64,000 nucleotides of DNA from Campylobacter concisus (GTDB lineage: Bacteria; Campylobacterota; Campylobacteria; Campylobacterales; Campylobacteraceae), in contig NZ_CP049239.1 of assembly GCF_015679985.1 (NCBI RefSeq), positions 496,001 through 560,000 of the forward strand, written 5' to 3'. The notes under the pieces were generated by a model, which was given only the letters and a program-made list of their open reading frames with translations, did not search any database and was not told where the DNA came from. The position numbers and the translations under genes were made by a program. Below, piece after piece: positions 17,051-27,171 of the stretch; the first letter of the stretch is position 1, and each line of letters starts with the position of its first letter.

Positions 17051-17150
17051 GCAGTTGAAAGAAAATCGTATTATACAAGAAAAAGCTTATCTAAATATAA
17101 AAAATAGTCTTTTTTATGTGGAGTGTAAAACGAATAAATTTAAAAAGAAA

Positions 17151-17169
17151 AAGCCCTAAAATAGGGCTT
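17151..17169 (-). terminator. Terminator of ppa
   Basis: A perfect 8-bp stem AAGCCCTA / TAGGGCTT with a 3-base loop, followed on the minus strand by a T-rich run. It lies 5 bases after the ppa stop. Confidence 0.85.
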
Positions 17170-17174
17170 ATAAA

Positions 17175-17693
17175 TTATTTATAATTTTTTATCGCAGCGT
17201 CTAAAATCTCTTTTGCAGCATTTGCATCTTTAAATTCTTTCACCTTAACCCATTTGTTTGGCTCAAGAATTTTATAAGTTTCAAAGAAATTTTTGATCTT
17301 ATTTAGCGTTGCAACTGGTAAGTCTTCGTAGCTTTTTATCGCATCATATCTTGGATCGATCTTTGTAACTGGCACAGCCAAAAGCTTCTCGTCCATACCT
17401 GCTTCATCTTCCATCACCAAAACGCCTATTAAGCGGCAAGGGATGATGCTGCCAGCTTGGAGTGGATACTCGTTTAGCACCAAAATATCAGCTGGATCGC
17501 CGTCAGCCGCAAGTGTGTTTGGCACAAAGCCGTAGTTTGCTGGGTAGAACATCGCTGAGTAAAGTACGCGATCGACCACGACTGCACCGCTATCTTTATC
17601 GATCTCGTATTTGACATTTGAGCCATAAGGTATTTCGATTACGGCATTGATTTTGTCTGGGTTTGAGCCAAATTTGATCTTTGAAACGTCCAT
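17175..17693 (-). CDS. ppa: Inorganic pyrophosphatase (family I)
   Basis: 172 residues, standard for soluble bacterial family I enzymes. It hydrolyses pyrophosphate to phosphate in the cytosol, pulling biosynthetic reactions forward. The PYGSNVKYEIDKDSGA segment, YPANYGFVPNTL and the Asp-rich catalytic motif DGDPADILVL are intact. A Shine-Dalgarno (AAAAGGACC) precedes the ATG. A terminator follows directly. Confidence 0.97.
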   Translation of the reverse strand: MDVSKIKFGSNPDKINAVIEIPYGSNVKYEIDKDSGAVVVDRVLYSAMFYPANYGFVPNTLAADGDPADILVLNEYPLQAGSIIPCRLIGVLVMEDEAGMDEKLLAVPVTKIDPRYDAIKSYEDLPVATLNKIKNFFETYKILEPNKWVKVKEFKDANAAKEILDAAIKNYK

Positions 17694-17763
17694 ATATTGG
17701 TCCTTTTTATTAGAAATTTTCGTGATTTTAGTATTTTTTGCATTAAATGCGTGTAAATTTTAA

Positions 17764-18099
17764 CTACCTTATGATTTCTACGCTATCTACGTCGATCTCT
17801 GTTTTCATAAGGTCTTTATCTATCTCACCTCTTATTCGTAAAGGTGTATCTTCATTGACTGTTATGTTGCCCCATTTGTTATTGTCGATTTCAACAACAA
17901 TGACATCACCATTTTTATCGATAAATTCATATTTGTCTGATTTTATATGTGATTTTATTTTACCTTCTAGCATAACTTTGGTGTCGTCTTTTAGTTTTAA
18001 GGCCTCTTTTACGCTTATCGTTTCGCTTGAGTGCTTTGATGCGAAGCCTCCAGCCATTGCGATGCTAGCAGATATTACAGCGGTTATGATCTTTTTCAT
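17764..18099 (-). CDS. YgiW/NirD-family periplasmic OB-fold (BOF) protein
   Basis: 111 residues from the ATG at 18099, chosen because it has an AAAGGAT Shine-Dalgarno and opens a signal peptide (MKKIITAVISASIAMAGG); a start 45 bases upstream would spoil both. The mature part matches the small BOF family: VKEALKLKDDTKVMLEGKI, YEFIDKNGDVIVVEID, then the closing RIRGEIDKD and VDSVEI. Family members in enteric bacteria are stress-related exported proteins that may bind small ligands or calcium. The role here is unknown. Confidence 0.85.
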   Translation of the reverse strand: MKKIITAVISASIAMAGGFASKHSSETISVKEALKLKDDTKVMLEGKIKSHIKSDKYEFIDKNGDVIVVEIDNNKWGNITVNEDTPLRIRGEIDKDLMKTEIDVDSVEIIR

Positions 18100-18170
18100 T
18101 TTTATCCTTTTAAATTGGTTGTGAAATTTTAAGGGATAGTACATTTATGATATTAATAAAAGGTAAGTTT

Positions 18171-18635
18171 TTACATAAAATCTTTTGTAACAATTTTATA
18201 GATGTTTTTAGCGGTAATCGGTAGCGCTCTATCTGCGCTACCACCAAGAAAGCCATATCTAATCTCGACAGTAACGTTAAATTTGGCCACCTCTTTGCCA
18301 CTTTGATCGACTAAATTTATGACTGCGAGAGTTTCAGATTTACCAGCACCACCTATGCCTAGGGTTAAATGCCTAAGGATCCTAACTCCATTTTTTGTTC
18401 TTTGTATATCGCATTTTATGATTAGGTCGTCACCGTATTGGTCTTTCTTTTTTAAAAAGGTATTTATGTGTCCTTCTAGCTTTTTATCAAGTTCAGTTTC
18501 GCCACAAACCGCTTTAGCGCTGCTGTACTTATATGTAGTATCCTTTTCAACCATCTCTATATATTTTTTTGCACATCCTGTAAAAGTAAAAATGGCTATG
18601 ATCGCAAGTAGTATTGTAAATTTAAATTTATGCAT
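18171..18635 (-). CDS. Lipoprotein, DUF4410-like
   Basis: 154 residues. The signal peptide ends in a lipobox FTGC (Cys20), so the protein should be lipid-anchored in the envelope. The central segment, with a Gly-rich LTLGIGGAGKSETLAV strand followed by a conserved LVDQSGKEVAKF strand, resembles the DUF4410 family. It lies upstream of the YgiW-like gene on the same strand with a 71-base gap. Family assignment is by pattern only. Confidence 0.7.
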   Translation of the reverse strand: MHKFKFTILLAIIAIFTFTGCAKKYIEMVEKDTTYKYSSAKAVCGETELDKKLEGHINTFLKKKDQYGDDLIIKCDIQRTKNGVRILRHLTLGIGGAGKSETLAVINLVDQSGKEVAKFNVTVEIRYGFLGGSADRALPITAKNIYKIVTKDFM

Positions 18636-18738
18636 AATTTCATCTTTGTTTAGGCCTGTTAAAAATAGGTTTAGAATTATAGGAAAGTTACATTTAAAAT
18701 AAAATTAAAAATAAGTATATTTGAATGATATTTCTTTG

Positions 18739-18766
18739 AGACCTTGCACATTTTGATGCAAGGTCT
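18739..18766 (-). terminator. Terminator of adk
   Basis: A perfect 10-bp stem AGACCTTGCA / TGCAAGGTCT with an 8-base loop, located 6 bases beyond the adk stop. Confidence 0.8.
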
Positions 18767-18772
18767 GTAAAT

Positions 18773-19342
18773 TTATAAAAGTTTAGCTAGTAAATTTTTG
18801 ATGTCAGCTACGATCTCGTCTATACCACGCTCGCCATTTACCACGTGAAGTAGCTCTTTTTCGCTGTAAAATCTGCGGATAGGTTTGATCGGATCAAGAT
18901 AGACTTTCATGCGGTTGTTAAAGACTTCGTTGTTGTCGTCAGCGCCTCTTGCACGGCCAAGCACTCTAGCTCTTGCCACATCTTCGCTAACATCTACTTC
19001 GATGACGCCTTTTAGAGAAATTTCATCTTGCTCGCTTAAGACTTTGTCAAGCTCGGTCATTTGCTCAACGCTTCTTGGATAGCCGTCTATTATGATGTTT
19101 GATTTATTTGAGCTTTTGATAGCTGAGACGATCGCATTTACGACGACGTCAAGCGGAACTAAATTTCCTTTTGAGATAAAGCCATCTATTAGTTTGCCAA
19201 GCTCGCTACCACTTGCGACTTCAGCTCTTAAAAGATCGCCAGTTGAAAAGTGTGCAAATTTCTCATCTTGTTGTGCAATGATCGATGCGTCTGTTGTTTT
19301 GCCGGAGCCTGGAGCGCCGATGATTAAAAATAAATTTTTCAT
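18773..19342 (-). CDS. adk: Adenylate kinase
   Basis: 189 residues. It interconverts ATP plus AMP with two ADP. The P-loop GAPGSGKT is at 9-16, the AMP-binding segment [11 protein letters not shown] follows, and [10 protein letters not shown] is the conserved core motif. The LID is the short form without zinc cysteines ([17 protein letters not shown]). A Shine-Dalgarno (AAAGGGAAAG) precedes the ATG. A long structured hairpin lies 43 bases upstream. Confidence 0.96.
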   Translation of the reverse strand: MKNLFLIIGAPGSGKTTDASIIAQQDEKFAHFSTGDLLRAEVASGSELGKLIDGFISKGNLVPLDVVVNAIVSAIKSSNKSNIIIDGYPRSVEQMTELDKVLSEQDEISLKGVIEVDVSEDVARARVLGRARGADDNNEVFNNRMKVYLDPIKPIRRFYSEKELLHVVNGERGIDEIVADIKNLLAKLL

Positions 19343-19384
19343 TCTTTCCCTTTTTATATTTTTTGAGCGCCTTTGAATGAGTTT

Positions 19385-19436
19385 GAAAATTTCACCCTGC
19401 AGCAGACTATATGTCTAGCTTTGGGATGAAATTTTC
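19385..19436. other. Long nested hairpin between aspS and adk
   Basis: Outer arms GAAAATTTCA (19385-19394) and TGAAATTTTC (19427-19436) pair perfectly. Inside them CCC pairs GGG with a one-base bulge, and AGAC / GTCT close a TATAT loop. There is no T-run after it on the minus strand, so it is not an ordinary terminator. It sits in the expected leader of adk. Confidence 0.6.
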
Positions 19437-19488
19437 TGCACAATATCCAAAATCATCTCAAAAATTTAATCTTTAAATAAAATAACTC

Positions 19489-19516
19489 AAATTTAGACAT
19501 CTAAAAGTCTAAATTT
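19489..19516 (-). terminator. Probable terminator of aspS
   Basis: A perfect 10-bp stem AAATTTAGAC / GTCTAAATTT with an 8-base loop, 12 bases beyond the aspS stop; the following sequence is T-rich but broken. Confidence 0.6.
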
Positions 19517-19528
19517 ATTGTAAAAATT

Positions 19529-21286
19529 TTAAGCCTTTTGCTCTTTTTCTCTTATCCTTAGTCCTAGATCCCTAAGCTGTTCGTTACTAGCGTGGCTTGG
19601 TGCCTTTGTTAGTGGGCACTGAGCACGTTGTGTTTTAGGGAAGGCTATGACGTCACGGATCGAGCTTGCTTTATTTACGAGCATATTTAGCCTGTCAAAG
19701 CCGATCGCGATACCACCATGTGGAGGCGCGCCAAATGTCAAGGCATCAAGCAAGAAGCCAAATTTCTCACGCTGCTCCGCTTCATCTATGCCAAGAAGTT
19801 TAAAGACCTTTTGCTGGATGTCGTTTTTGTGAATTCTTATACTTCCGCCACCAAGCTCAAAGCCGTTAAGCACGACATCGTGAGCGATAGAGAGGATATC
19901 CTCAAGATCAGGCTCATCTATATTTTTTGGCATAGTAAATGGATGGTGCATCGCAGAGTAGCTGCCATCGTCGTTTTGCTCAAACATCGGGAAGTCAAGC
20001 ACCCATAAAAACTCAAGCTTGTCTTGATCGATTATACCCATTTGTTCTGCTAGAAAAATTCTAAATCTTCCCATATAATCAAGCACGATCTTTTTCTTGC
20101 CAGCACCAAAGAATACGACGTCACCAACTTTTAGTTCACATCTTGAGATGATCTCGTCAAGATCGCTTTGTTCAAAAAATTTGCAAAGTGGGCCTTTTAG
20201 TCCTTCTTCTTTCATTTGGAAGTAGCCAAGACCTTGTGCACCAAATTTACGTACAAACTCCTCAAATCTATTCATCTCGCGCTTACTAAAGATGTTGTCG
20301 CCATTTGGCACTTTTAGCGCTTTGATGCGGTTTTTCTTCTTATCTTTTGCGATATAGCTAAAAATTTCATTGCTTGAACGTTCAAAAATATCAATTACAT
20401 CGACCATTTTCAAATCATATCTAAGGTCTGGCTTGTCTGAGCCATAAGTCTCAGTGGCCTCTTTGTAGCTCATGCGTCTAAATGGCGTTTTGATGTCGTG
20501 CCCGCAGGCTTTAAAGATGTCTTTTAGCATCGTCTCAGCCATATTTATAATATCTTCTTGCTCGACAAAGCTCATTTCGATATCTATTTGAGTAAATTCT
20601 GGCTGTCGATCAGCCCTTAGATCTTCGTCGCGGAAGCATTTTGCGATTTGGAAATATTTATCAAAGCCAGAACACATCAAAAGCTGTTTAAATAGCTGTG
20701 GGCTTTGTGGGAGTGCGTAAAATTGACCCGGATATACACGGCTTGGCACTAGATAGTCTCTCGCACCTTCTGGAGTCGCGCGTGTTAAAACAGGAGTTTC
20801 AAACTCGATAAAGCCCATTTTGTCTAGGCTGTTTCTAGCTGCGATCGCTGCACGAGAACGCATTTTAAAGATATTTTGCAAGCGCTCGCTTCTAAGATCT
20901 AAAAAGCGGTATTTTAGTCTGATATCTTCATTTACACTCTCATCACCTATCATAAATGGTAGTGGCTCGCTTGGATTTTCGATGATTAGCTCACTTACTA
21001 TTACTTCTATCTCGCCAGTTTTTAGTTTTGGATTGGTTAGTTCTTCGCCTCTAGCTCTTACTTTTCCTTTTGCCTTTAAGACATATTCATCTCTTACTTT
21101 TGCAGCCACGTCATGTGCTTCTTTGCTATCAGCCGGATCGCAAACTAATTGTATAAGCCCGCTAACATCTCTTAAATCGATGAAAACAACGCCGCCATGG
21201 TCTCTATATGTGTTTGCCCAGCCACAAAGTATTACTTCTTTGCCGATGTCAGCTTTGCTAAGATCGGTGCAATAATGACTTCGCAT
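19529..21286 (-). CDS. aspS: Aspartyl-tRNA synthetase (bacterial type)
   Basis: 585 residues. An N-terminal OB-fold anticodon-binding domain ([19 protein letters not shown]) is followed by a class II catalytic core with motif 2 ([19 protein letters not shown]), the bacterial insertion domain and motif 3 (GIAIGFDRL near the C-terminus). Campylobacters usually have a non-discriminating enzyme that also charges tRNA-Asn for amidation; this cannot be read directly here. Its start lies about 90 bases from nadK, transcribed divergently. Confidence 0.97.
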   Translation of the reverse strand: MRSHYCTDLSKADIGKEVILCGWANTYRDHGGVVFIDLRDVSGLIQLVCDPADSKEAHDVAAKVRDEYVLKAKGKVRARGEELTNPKLKTGEIEVIVSELIIENPSEPLPFMIGDESVNEDIRLKYRFLDLRSERLQNIFKMRSRAAIAARNSLDKMGFIEFETPVLTRATPEGARDYLVPSRVYPGQFYALPQSPQLFKQLLMCSGFDKYFQIAKCFRDEDLRADRQPEFTQIDIEMSFVEQEDIINMAETMLKDIFKACGHDIKTPFRRMSYKEATETYGSDKPDLRYDLKMVDVIDIFERSSNEIFSYIAKDKKKNRIKALKVPNGDNIFSKREMNRFEEFVRKFGAQGLGYFQMKEEGLKGPLCKFFEQSDLDEIISRCELKVGDVVFFGAGKKKIVLDYMGRFRIFLAEQMGIIDQDKLEFLWVLDFPMFEQNDDGSYSAMHHPFTMPKNIDEPDLEDILSIAHDVVLNGFELGGGSIRIHKNDIQQKVFKLLGIDEAEQREKFGFLLDALTFGAPPHGGIAIGFDRLNMLVNKASSIRDVIAFPKTQRAQCPLTKAPSHASNEQLRDLGLRIREKEQKA

Positions 21287-21378
21287 AAAATGCTCCTTTG
21301 CAATGTTTTTTAGGCAATTATAATCGCTTTTTTCTTTTGAAAAGCTTTGTTAAAATAAAATATGTTACAATCATTTAC

Positions 21379-22254
21379 ATGAAAAATGAACAAAAATTTA
21401 ATACTTTTTGCACAAAAAAAGTAGGACTTATTGCTAAAGATTATCCATTATTTAGGCAAGATTTAGAAAAATTAGAAAAAATTTTAAAAAAGTATAACGC
21501 AGAAATTTTGCTTGAAAAAAATTGTGCTAAGCGTATAGAAAAAAATGGTTTTGAGCTGATAAAACTAGCCAAAGAGTGCGAATTTTTGATCACTCTTGGC
21601 GGAGATGGCACGATCATTTCAACTTGTAGAAAGCTAGCTCACATCTCGCCACTTGTCCTTGGCATACACGCTGGTAGACTTGGATTTCTAACTGACATAA
21701 TGATTAATGAGAGTGAGAAGTTTTTTAAAGACTTTTTTGATGATAAATTTGAGGTAGAAACGCCTTTTATGCTTGATGTTACGCTTCATAAAAATGATGG
21801 CAAAACTGAGAAAAAGATAGCATTTAACGACGCGGTCATCGTTAGTAAAAATGGCGGCTCGATGACGCATATCGAGGCACTTTTAAATGAAAAGTATTTT
21901 AACTCATATTACGGAGACGGCGTCATAGTAGCGACACCTGCTGGAACTACGGCATATAATATGAGCGCAAATGGCCCTATCATATATCCGCTAAGCGAGG
22001 TCTTTGCGCTAACTCCCATCTGCTCGCACTCGCTCACGCAGCGTCCAGTCGTGCTTACGAAAAACCACACGGTCAAATTTAGAACAAATAGCGACGCCAT
22101 TTTAGTCATAGACGGACAAGACCGCTTTGATATGAGTAAAATTTCAGCCGTTAGCATGAATCTGAGCGATAAAAAAGCGAGGCTGATACGCCATATTGGC
22201 AGGGATTATTTTCAAATTTTAAAAGAGAAACTTCACTGGGGTTATAATGATTGA
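21379..22254 (+). CDS. nadK: NAD kinase
   Basis: 291 residues from the ATG at 21379; an in-frame ATG 81 bases upstream would add a hydrophobic extension atypical of the family. It phosphorylates NAD to NADP. GGDGT is at residues 74-78, the second signature [11 protein letters not shown] is in the middle, and the substrate loop [19 protein letters not shown] is intact. The stop lies within recN (8-base overlap), as in other campylobacters. Confidence 0.95.
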   Translation: MKNEQKFNTFCTKKVGLIAKDYPLFRQDLEKLEKILKKYNAEILLEKNCAKRIEKNGFELIKLAKECEFLITLGGDGTIISTCRKLAHISPLVLGIHAGRLGFLTDIMINESEKFFKDFFDDKFEVETPFMLDVTLHKNDGKTEKKIAFNDAVIVSKNGGSMTHIEALLNEKYFNSYYGDGVIVATPAGTTAYNMSANGPIIYPLSEVFALTPICSHSLTQRPVVLTKNHTVKFRTNSDAILVIDGQDRFDMSKISAVSMNLSDKKARLIRHIGRDYFQILKEKLHWGYND

Positions 22255-23767
22255 TCGAATTTTGATTAAGGATTATCTAAATTTTAAAAATGTTGAGCTA
22301 AATTTCAAAGAGGGTCTTAGCGTATTTACGGGCGTCAGTGGTGCTGGTAAGTCGGTACTGATGAGTGCCATAATGGCTGTTTTTGGGCTAAAAGATAGCG
22401 AGGCAAGGCTGATTGAGGCTGATGTGGAGCATAAATTTGAGCTTGACGAGTTTGGCATAGAAAACGAAGAGGTCAATATTTTCAAGCTTTTAAAAGATAA
22501 GAGCACGAGATATTTTATAAATCAACAAGCCATCTCAAAGAAAAATTTAGCCCAAGTGGCGCGCGAGCACATCAAATACCTCTCAGCAAAAGAGGCAAAT
22601 GAATTTGAAAATGAGAAATTTCTAAATTTGCTTGATAGGCTTGAAATTTCAAAAAATGAGAAATTTAAAGAGATAAAGCAGGAATTTGAAGAGGCGTTTT
22701 TAGAATTTTCTAAAATTTCAAAAGAGCTAGCCACTATAAAAGAGGAAGAGAAAAAGGTCGAGGAGCTAAAGGAGCTTGCTAGCTTTGAGATCGAGAAGAT
22801 AAGAAGCGTTGGGCCTAAAAAAGGCGAGTTTGAAGAGCTTATGGAGACTAAAAAAAGGCTTAGTAAAAAGGATAAGATAAATGAGGCGTGGGCTAGGGCT
22901 GAGCGGATATTTGAGCTAGAGCACAGCGTAAATGAGGCGCTAAGTATCAGCGACCTTGACAACGGCTTTTTTGAAGATGCGATGAATGAGCTAAGGGTCG
23001 CAAGAGATAGCCTAAATATGGAGGAGCTTGACGATATCGACGTGGAGAGTGTGCTTGATAGAATAGAAGCTCTTAATGCCATCATTAGGCGATACGGCAG
23101 CGAGGAAGAGGCATTAGAAGCGCTTAATAAAAAGGAAAAAGAGCTTGCCAGATATGAAAATTTAAGCTTTGAAAAGAGCGAGCTAGAGAAGAAATTTGAA
23201 ATTTTAAGTAAAAAGGCAAATGAGCTAGCTGAAATTCTAAGCAGAGCAAGGGGTGTAAATTTAAAAGAGCTTGAGGTGATGATAAATTCATATTTAAAAG
23301 AGCTTTATATGCCAGATATTACGCTGAGTATTGAGGCTAAAAAGCTTGATATTTTGGGCGTTGATGAGATTTGTCTAAATTTAAATGAGACTTCGCTTAA
23401 AAATTTAAGCTCAGGCGAGCTAAACCGCCTAAGACTGGCCTTCATAGCTGCCTCTAGCGAGATCACAAAAACTGGCGGTGATGTCATTATACTTGATGAA
23501 ATAGATGCAAATTTAAGCGGAAAAGAGGCGATGAGCATCGCAAATGTCTTGCTTAAGCTTGCAAATTTTTATCAAATTTTTGCCATTTCACATCAGCCAC
23601 AGCTTAGCTCAAAGGCAAATTCACACTTTTTAGTAGAGCGTCACGGGGAAAACTCGGTCGTAAGAGAGCTTGATAAAGAGGAGCGTGTAAATGAGCTTGC
23701 GCGTATGATAAGCGGCGAACATATAAGCGAAGAAGCAATAAATTTTGCTAAAGGGCTTTTAAAGTAG
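22247..23767 (+). CDS. recN: DNA repair protein RecN
   Basis: 506 residues, somewhat shorter than the enterobacterial protein because the coiled-coil arm is short. SMC-like ATPase: Walker A GVSGAGKS at 29-36, ABC signature [13 protein letters not shown], Walker [14 protein letters not shown] and a charged coiled-coil centre. RecN acts early in repair of double-strand breaks. It is translationally coupled to nadK. Confidence 0.95.
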   Translation: MIDRILIKDYLNFKNVELNFKEGLSVFTGVSGAGKSVLMSAIMAVFGLKDSEARLIEADVEHKFELDEFGIENEEVNIFKLLKDKSTRYFINQQAISKKNLAQVAREHIKYLSAKEANEFENEKFLNLLDRLEISKNEKFKEIKQEFEEAFLEFSKISKELATIKEEEKKVEELKELASFEIEKIRSVGPKKGEFEELMETKKRLSKKDKINEAWARAERIFELEHSVNEALSISDLDNGFFEDAMNELRVARDSLNMEELDDIDVESVLDRIEALNAIIRRYGSEEEALEALNKKEKELARYENLSFEKSELEKKFEILSKKANELAEILSRARGVNLKELEVMINSYLKELYMPDITLSIEAKKLDILGVDEICLNLNETSLKNLSSGELNRLRLAFIAASSEITKTGGDVIILDEIDANLSGKEAMSIANVLLKLANFYQIFAISHQPQLSSKANSHFLVERHGENSVVRELDKEERVNELARMISGEHISEEAINFAKGLLK

Positions 23768-23855
23768 CTTAATTTAAATTATTAATTTAAGCTTTATAAA
23801 TAAATTTATTTGATAAAATCGCCACTAATTTGATAAAAATTTTTGTAGGAATAAT

Positions 23856-25112
23856 ATGGAAAGAATCCTTGTAGTTGATGATAATAAGGCGTTAGCAAAG
23901 CTGATTGTTATGCAAATGGAAAAGACTATTGATGATATGACAATTGATGTCGCATACAGTTTTGCCGAGGCTAAGACGTTAATTAGCGAGTATGACAAAG
24001 ATTATTTTATGACTATTTTGGATTTAAATTTGCCAGATGCTCCAAATGGAGAGATTGTTGATTATGCGCTTTCCAAAGGGCTTTCGGCTATCGTTTTAAC
24101 AGGTAGCATTGATGATGAAACAAGGCAAAATTTTATAAATAAAGATATTGTGGATTATGTTTATAAAGGAAATATGGACGATATCAACTATATCTTCCAA
24201 ATGATAAATAGACTGAGCAAAAATAGACAATACAAGGTTTTGGTTGTCGAAGACTCGCTTCCTTTTAGAAATATGATAAAAAAGATATTAACTAGCCTTC
24301 AGTTTAAAGTTTTGGCCGCAGCTCACGGCGAAGAGGCAATGAATTATTTTGCGGATAATCCTGATATAAATCTTATAATAACTGATTATAGAATGCCAGT
24401 GAAAGACGGTCTTGAAGTTCTAAAAGAGGTTAGAAAAGAAAAAGATAAAAATAGTCTTGGTGTAATCGTTATGACATCGCCTAGTGAAAAGACCGACGCG
24501 TCAATATTTTTAAAAAATGGTGCGAGCGATTTTATAGCAAAACCATTTTCAAAAGAAGAGCTAATATGCCGTGTTAATAATACGATCGAAGCGATGGAAA
24601 ATATAAACAAGATAGCAAATTTTGCAAATCGCGACTTCTTAACAGGAGTTTATAATAGAAGATTTTTTTATTCTGACGTAGAAGAGTATGTTCAAGTAGC
24701 TGAAGAGACTAATGAGCCTTACGCTTTTGCAATGATTGATGTTGATTATTTTAAGAAAATAAATGATAAATATGGCCACGATGGTGGAGATAAGATACTA
24801 AAATCAATTGCAAAAATTTTAAATGATAATACAAAAGGAAGTGATATCGTTGCTAGATTTGGTGGCGAAGAATTTTGCGTTGTCCTTAAAAAGATAAATA
24901 AAGAAGAAGCTGTTAAATTTTTTGTAAATTTACGAGCCAAAGTGGCTGAAAATGAAGTAACTATAAAAAAGGAAAAAGTAAAAGTTACTATATCAATAGG
25001 TGTATCTTTTGGCAATGGGCATTGCGAGATAGACGATATGCTTGAGGCTTGCGATTCAGCACTTTACACCGCAAAAGAAAATGGTAGAAACAGAGTAGAA
25101 ATAGCTTTATGA
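23856..25112 (+). CDS. cbrR: Response regulator diguanylate cyclase (CbrR-like)
   Basis: 418 residues: receiver 1 with D56 (ILDLNLP), receiver 2 with D177 (ITDYRMP), and a GGDEF domain with GGEEF at 336-340, so synthesis of cyclic di-GMP is likely. The architecture and position (recN before, tatD after) match C. jejuni CbrR, a bile-resistance regulator. The inhibitory I-site, normally RxxD, reads KGSD (327-330), which may weaken product inhibition. The stop overlaps tatD by four bases. Confidence 0.88.
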   Translation: MERILVVDDNKALAKLIVMQMEKTIDDMTIDVAYSFAEAKTLISEYDKDYFMTILDLNLPDAPNGEIVDYALSKGLSAIVLTGSIDDETRQNFINKDIVDYVYKGNMDDINYIFQMINRLSKNRQYKVLVVEDSLPFRNMIKKILTSLQFKVLAAAHGEEAMNYFADNPDINLIITDYRMPVKDGLEVLKEVRKEKDKNSLGVIVMTSPSEKTDASIFLKNGASDFIAKPFSKEELICRVNNTIEAMENINKIANFANRDFLTGVYNRRFFYSDVEEYVQVAEETNEPYAFAMIDVDYFKKINDKYGHDGGDKILKSIAKILNDNTKGSDIVARFGGEEFCVVLKKINKEEAVKFFVNLRAKVAENEVTIKKEKVKVTISIGVSFGNGHCEIDDMLEACDSALYTAKENGRNRVEIAL

Positions 25113-25894
25113 TTATAGATACGCATTGTCATTTGGATAGTAAAGTTTATGATCCTGACCTTGATAAAATTTTAGATGAAGCTAGAAATTTAGGGCTAAA
25201 GGGCTTTATTATCCCGGGAGCTGATATCAATGATTTACCAAAAGCGGCTAAAATAGCACATGAAAATTCTGACATTTTCTTTGCCGCCGGAGTTCATCCA
25301 TATGATAAAGAGAGTTTTGATATTGAAATTTTAAGAAATTTTGCTAAAGATGAAAAGTGTGTGGCAATAGGTGAATGCGGCCTGGACTACTTTCGCTTGC
25401 CAAAAGATGAAAATGAAAAGATAAAAGAAAAAGAGGACCAAAAACGTATTTTTTTAGCTCAACTTGATTTGGCTGTTGAGCTAAAAAAACCCGTTATTCT
25501 TCACATTAGGGAGGCTAATGAGGACTCTTTTAATATCTTAAAAGAGTATGCGCCAAAGCTTGAAGCTGGAGCGATTTTGCACTGTTATAATGCTTCGCCA
25601 CTTCTTTTAGAGCTTTGTAAATTTGGGAATTTTTACTTTGGCATAGGCGGTGTTTTAACATTTAAAAATGCTAAAAATTTAGTCGAAATTTTGCCAAAAA
25701 TCCCATTTGACAGGATAGTTATTGAAACTGACGCTCCTTATCTCACGCCAGAACCAAATCGCGGCAAGAGAAATGAGCCGGCGTTTACGACATTTGTTGC
25801 TAAAAAGATAGCTGAAATTTTAAACCTTGAGTTTGAAGTTATTTGTGAAAAAACTTCAAATAATGCCAAAAGGTTGTTTAAGTGCTTTGCTTAA
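25109..25894 (+). CDS. tatD: TatD-family metal-dependent hydrolase
   Basis: 261 residues. A TIM-barrel metal hydrolase: the first metal motif THCHLD is near the N-terminus, IGECGLDYFR carries the central glutamate, ILHIREA and LHCYN give further histidines, and VIETDAPYL gives the final aspartate. TatD proteins are DNases or RNases involved in DNA repair and 3' processing. A palindromic terminator follows at 25915-25934, so the lytic transglycosylase gene probably has its own promoter. Confidence 0.93.
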   Translation: MIIDTHCHLDSKVYDPDLDKILDEARNLGLKGFIIPGADINDLPKAAKIAHENSDIFFAAGVHPYDKESFDIEILRNFAKDEKCVAIGECGLDYFRLPKDENEKIKEKEDQKRIFLAQLDLAVELKKPVILHIREANEDSFNILKEYAPKLEAGAILHCYNASPLLLELCKFGNFYFGIGGVLTFKNAKNLVEILPKIPFDRIVIETDAPYLTPEPNRGKRNEPAFTTFVAKKIAEILNLEFEVICEKTSNNAKRLFKCFA

Positions 25895-25914
25895 ATTTTG
25901 AGCGTTGCACTTGT

Positions 25915-25939
25915 TTAAGATGCTAGCATCTTAAGTTTT
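25915..25939 (+). terminator. Terminator of tatD
   Basis: A perfect 20-base palindrome TTAAGATGCT / AGCATCTTAA followed by GTTTTG. Confidence 0.7.
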
Positions 25940-25959
25940 GACACGAAAAAAGGATAGAA

Positions 25960-27171
25960 ATGAAAGCAATGCTTAAAATATTTTTAATGTTTGCATGTAG
26001 TACCTTGCTACTAGCAAATACACCTGAAAAGAGCTCATACGACACTCAGGTAAAAATTTTAAAAGAGCTGGACATTGATGCTAGCTTTATGAAGACTTCT
26101 CACTATGCAAAGATGAGGCAAGGTATCAAACAATCACAACTTGAAACATTTACAGAAGCTCTAAAAAATGGTTATATGTATATACCGATGGTAAAAGAGC
26201 AGATCAAAAAATCAGGCGTACCTGAGTCATTCTTTTATCTGGCAATGATAGAATCAGGCTTTTCAAATCACACAGTCTCAAACGCAAAAGCTACTGGTAT
26301 GTGGCAGTTTATGGAGCAAACGGCTAGACTTCATGGTTTAAAAGTGGGTCAATATGTAGATGAGAGAAAAGATCCAGTAGAGTCTACTATCGCAGCTACA
26401 AATTATCTAAAGTCGCTTAAAAATCAATTTGGCAAATGGTATCTAGCAGCTATGGCTTATAACTGCGGCGATGGTGCGTTAAAAAGAGCTATACAAAAAG
26501 CTGGCACAGATGATCTTGTAACACTTCTTGATGCTGAGAAAAAATACCTTCCAGCTGAAACTAGAAATTTTGTTATCAAAATTTTAAGAGCAGCATATAC
26601 CGCAAAAGACGCAGACTTCTTGATGTCTAAAGATTCATCTTTGTTAAACATAAACGGAGGACTAAAGCTTGTAAAAGTAAAAGTACCTGGTGGTACAAAT
26701 TTAGCTCAAATAGGCGATAGTATCGGTCTTAGTACAAAAAAAATGAAAAACAACAATCCGCACTTAAAATTTGTATTTACTCCACCAACTCTAAAAGATT
26801 ATTATGTTTATATCCCTGAAAATAAAAAGCAGCTTTTTGCAGAAAATTTCAAGCCATTTAATGGTAAAAATAATTTTTATGCCTACGTTGTAAAAAAAGG
26901 CGAAACATTACTTTCTATCTCTAAAAAAACAGGTGTTAGCCATAGAGCAATCAAGGACTACAACGAACTTAGCACAAATGCCGTAAGCTATAATCAAAAA
27001 CTAATTATTCCATTTTCCGCACAAAATAAATCTCAAAACTATATAGTCCAAACTGGTGATACGATAGCTTCTTTATCTAAAAAATTTAATGTGAGCGAAA
27101 AAGATTTAAAAGATGCAAATTCTTTTGCTAGTTCAAATTTAAATGTTGGAGCAAATATTGTCATACCATAA
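25960..27171 (+). CDS. mltD: Membrane-bound lytic murein transglycosylase with LysM repeats (MltD-like)
   Basis: 403 residues. A signal peptide (cleavage near LLLANT) is followed by an SLT domain with the catalytic glutamate in YLAMIESGFSNH and the motif ATGMWQFM. Two LysM domains lie near residues 305-350 and 355-403 (YVVKKGETLLSISKKTGV and YIVQTGDTIASLSKKFNV). It cleaves glycan strands to 1,6-anhydro ends in the periplasm. It overlaps rlpA by 29 bases, pairing two peptidoglycan-cleaving proteins. Confidence 0.93.
   Translation: MKAMLKIFLMFACSTLLLANTPEKSSYDTQVKILKELDIDASFMKTSHYAKMRQGIKQSQLETFTEALKNGYMYIPMVKEQIKKSGVPESFFYLAMIESGFSNHTVSNAKATGMWQFMEQTARLHGLKVGQYVDERKDPVESTIAATNYLKSLKNQFGKWYLAAMAYNCGDGALKRAIQKAGTDDLVTLLDAEKKYLPAETRNFVIKILRAAYTAKDADFLMSKDSSLLNINGGLKLVKVKVPGGTNLAQIGDSIGLSTKKMKNNNPHLKFVFTPPTLKDYYVYIPENKKQLFAENFKPFNGKNNFYAYVVKKGETLLSISKKTGVSHRAIKDYNELSTNAVSYNQKLIIPFSAQNKSQNYIVQTGDTIASLSKKFNVSEKDLKDANSFASSNLNVGANIVIP

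Noticed and set aside
22522-23085. 187-codon open frame on the minus strand opposite recN
   Set aside because: It is a Ser/Phe-rich antisense shadow of the coiled-coil codons of recN, with no ribosome site or recognised domain.
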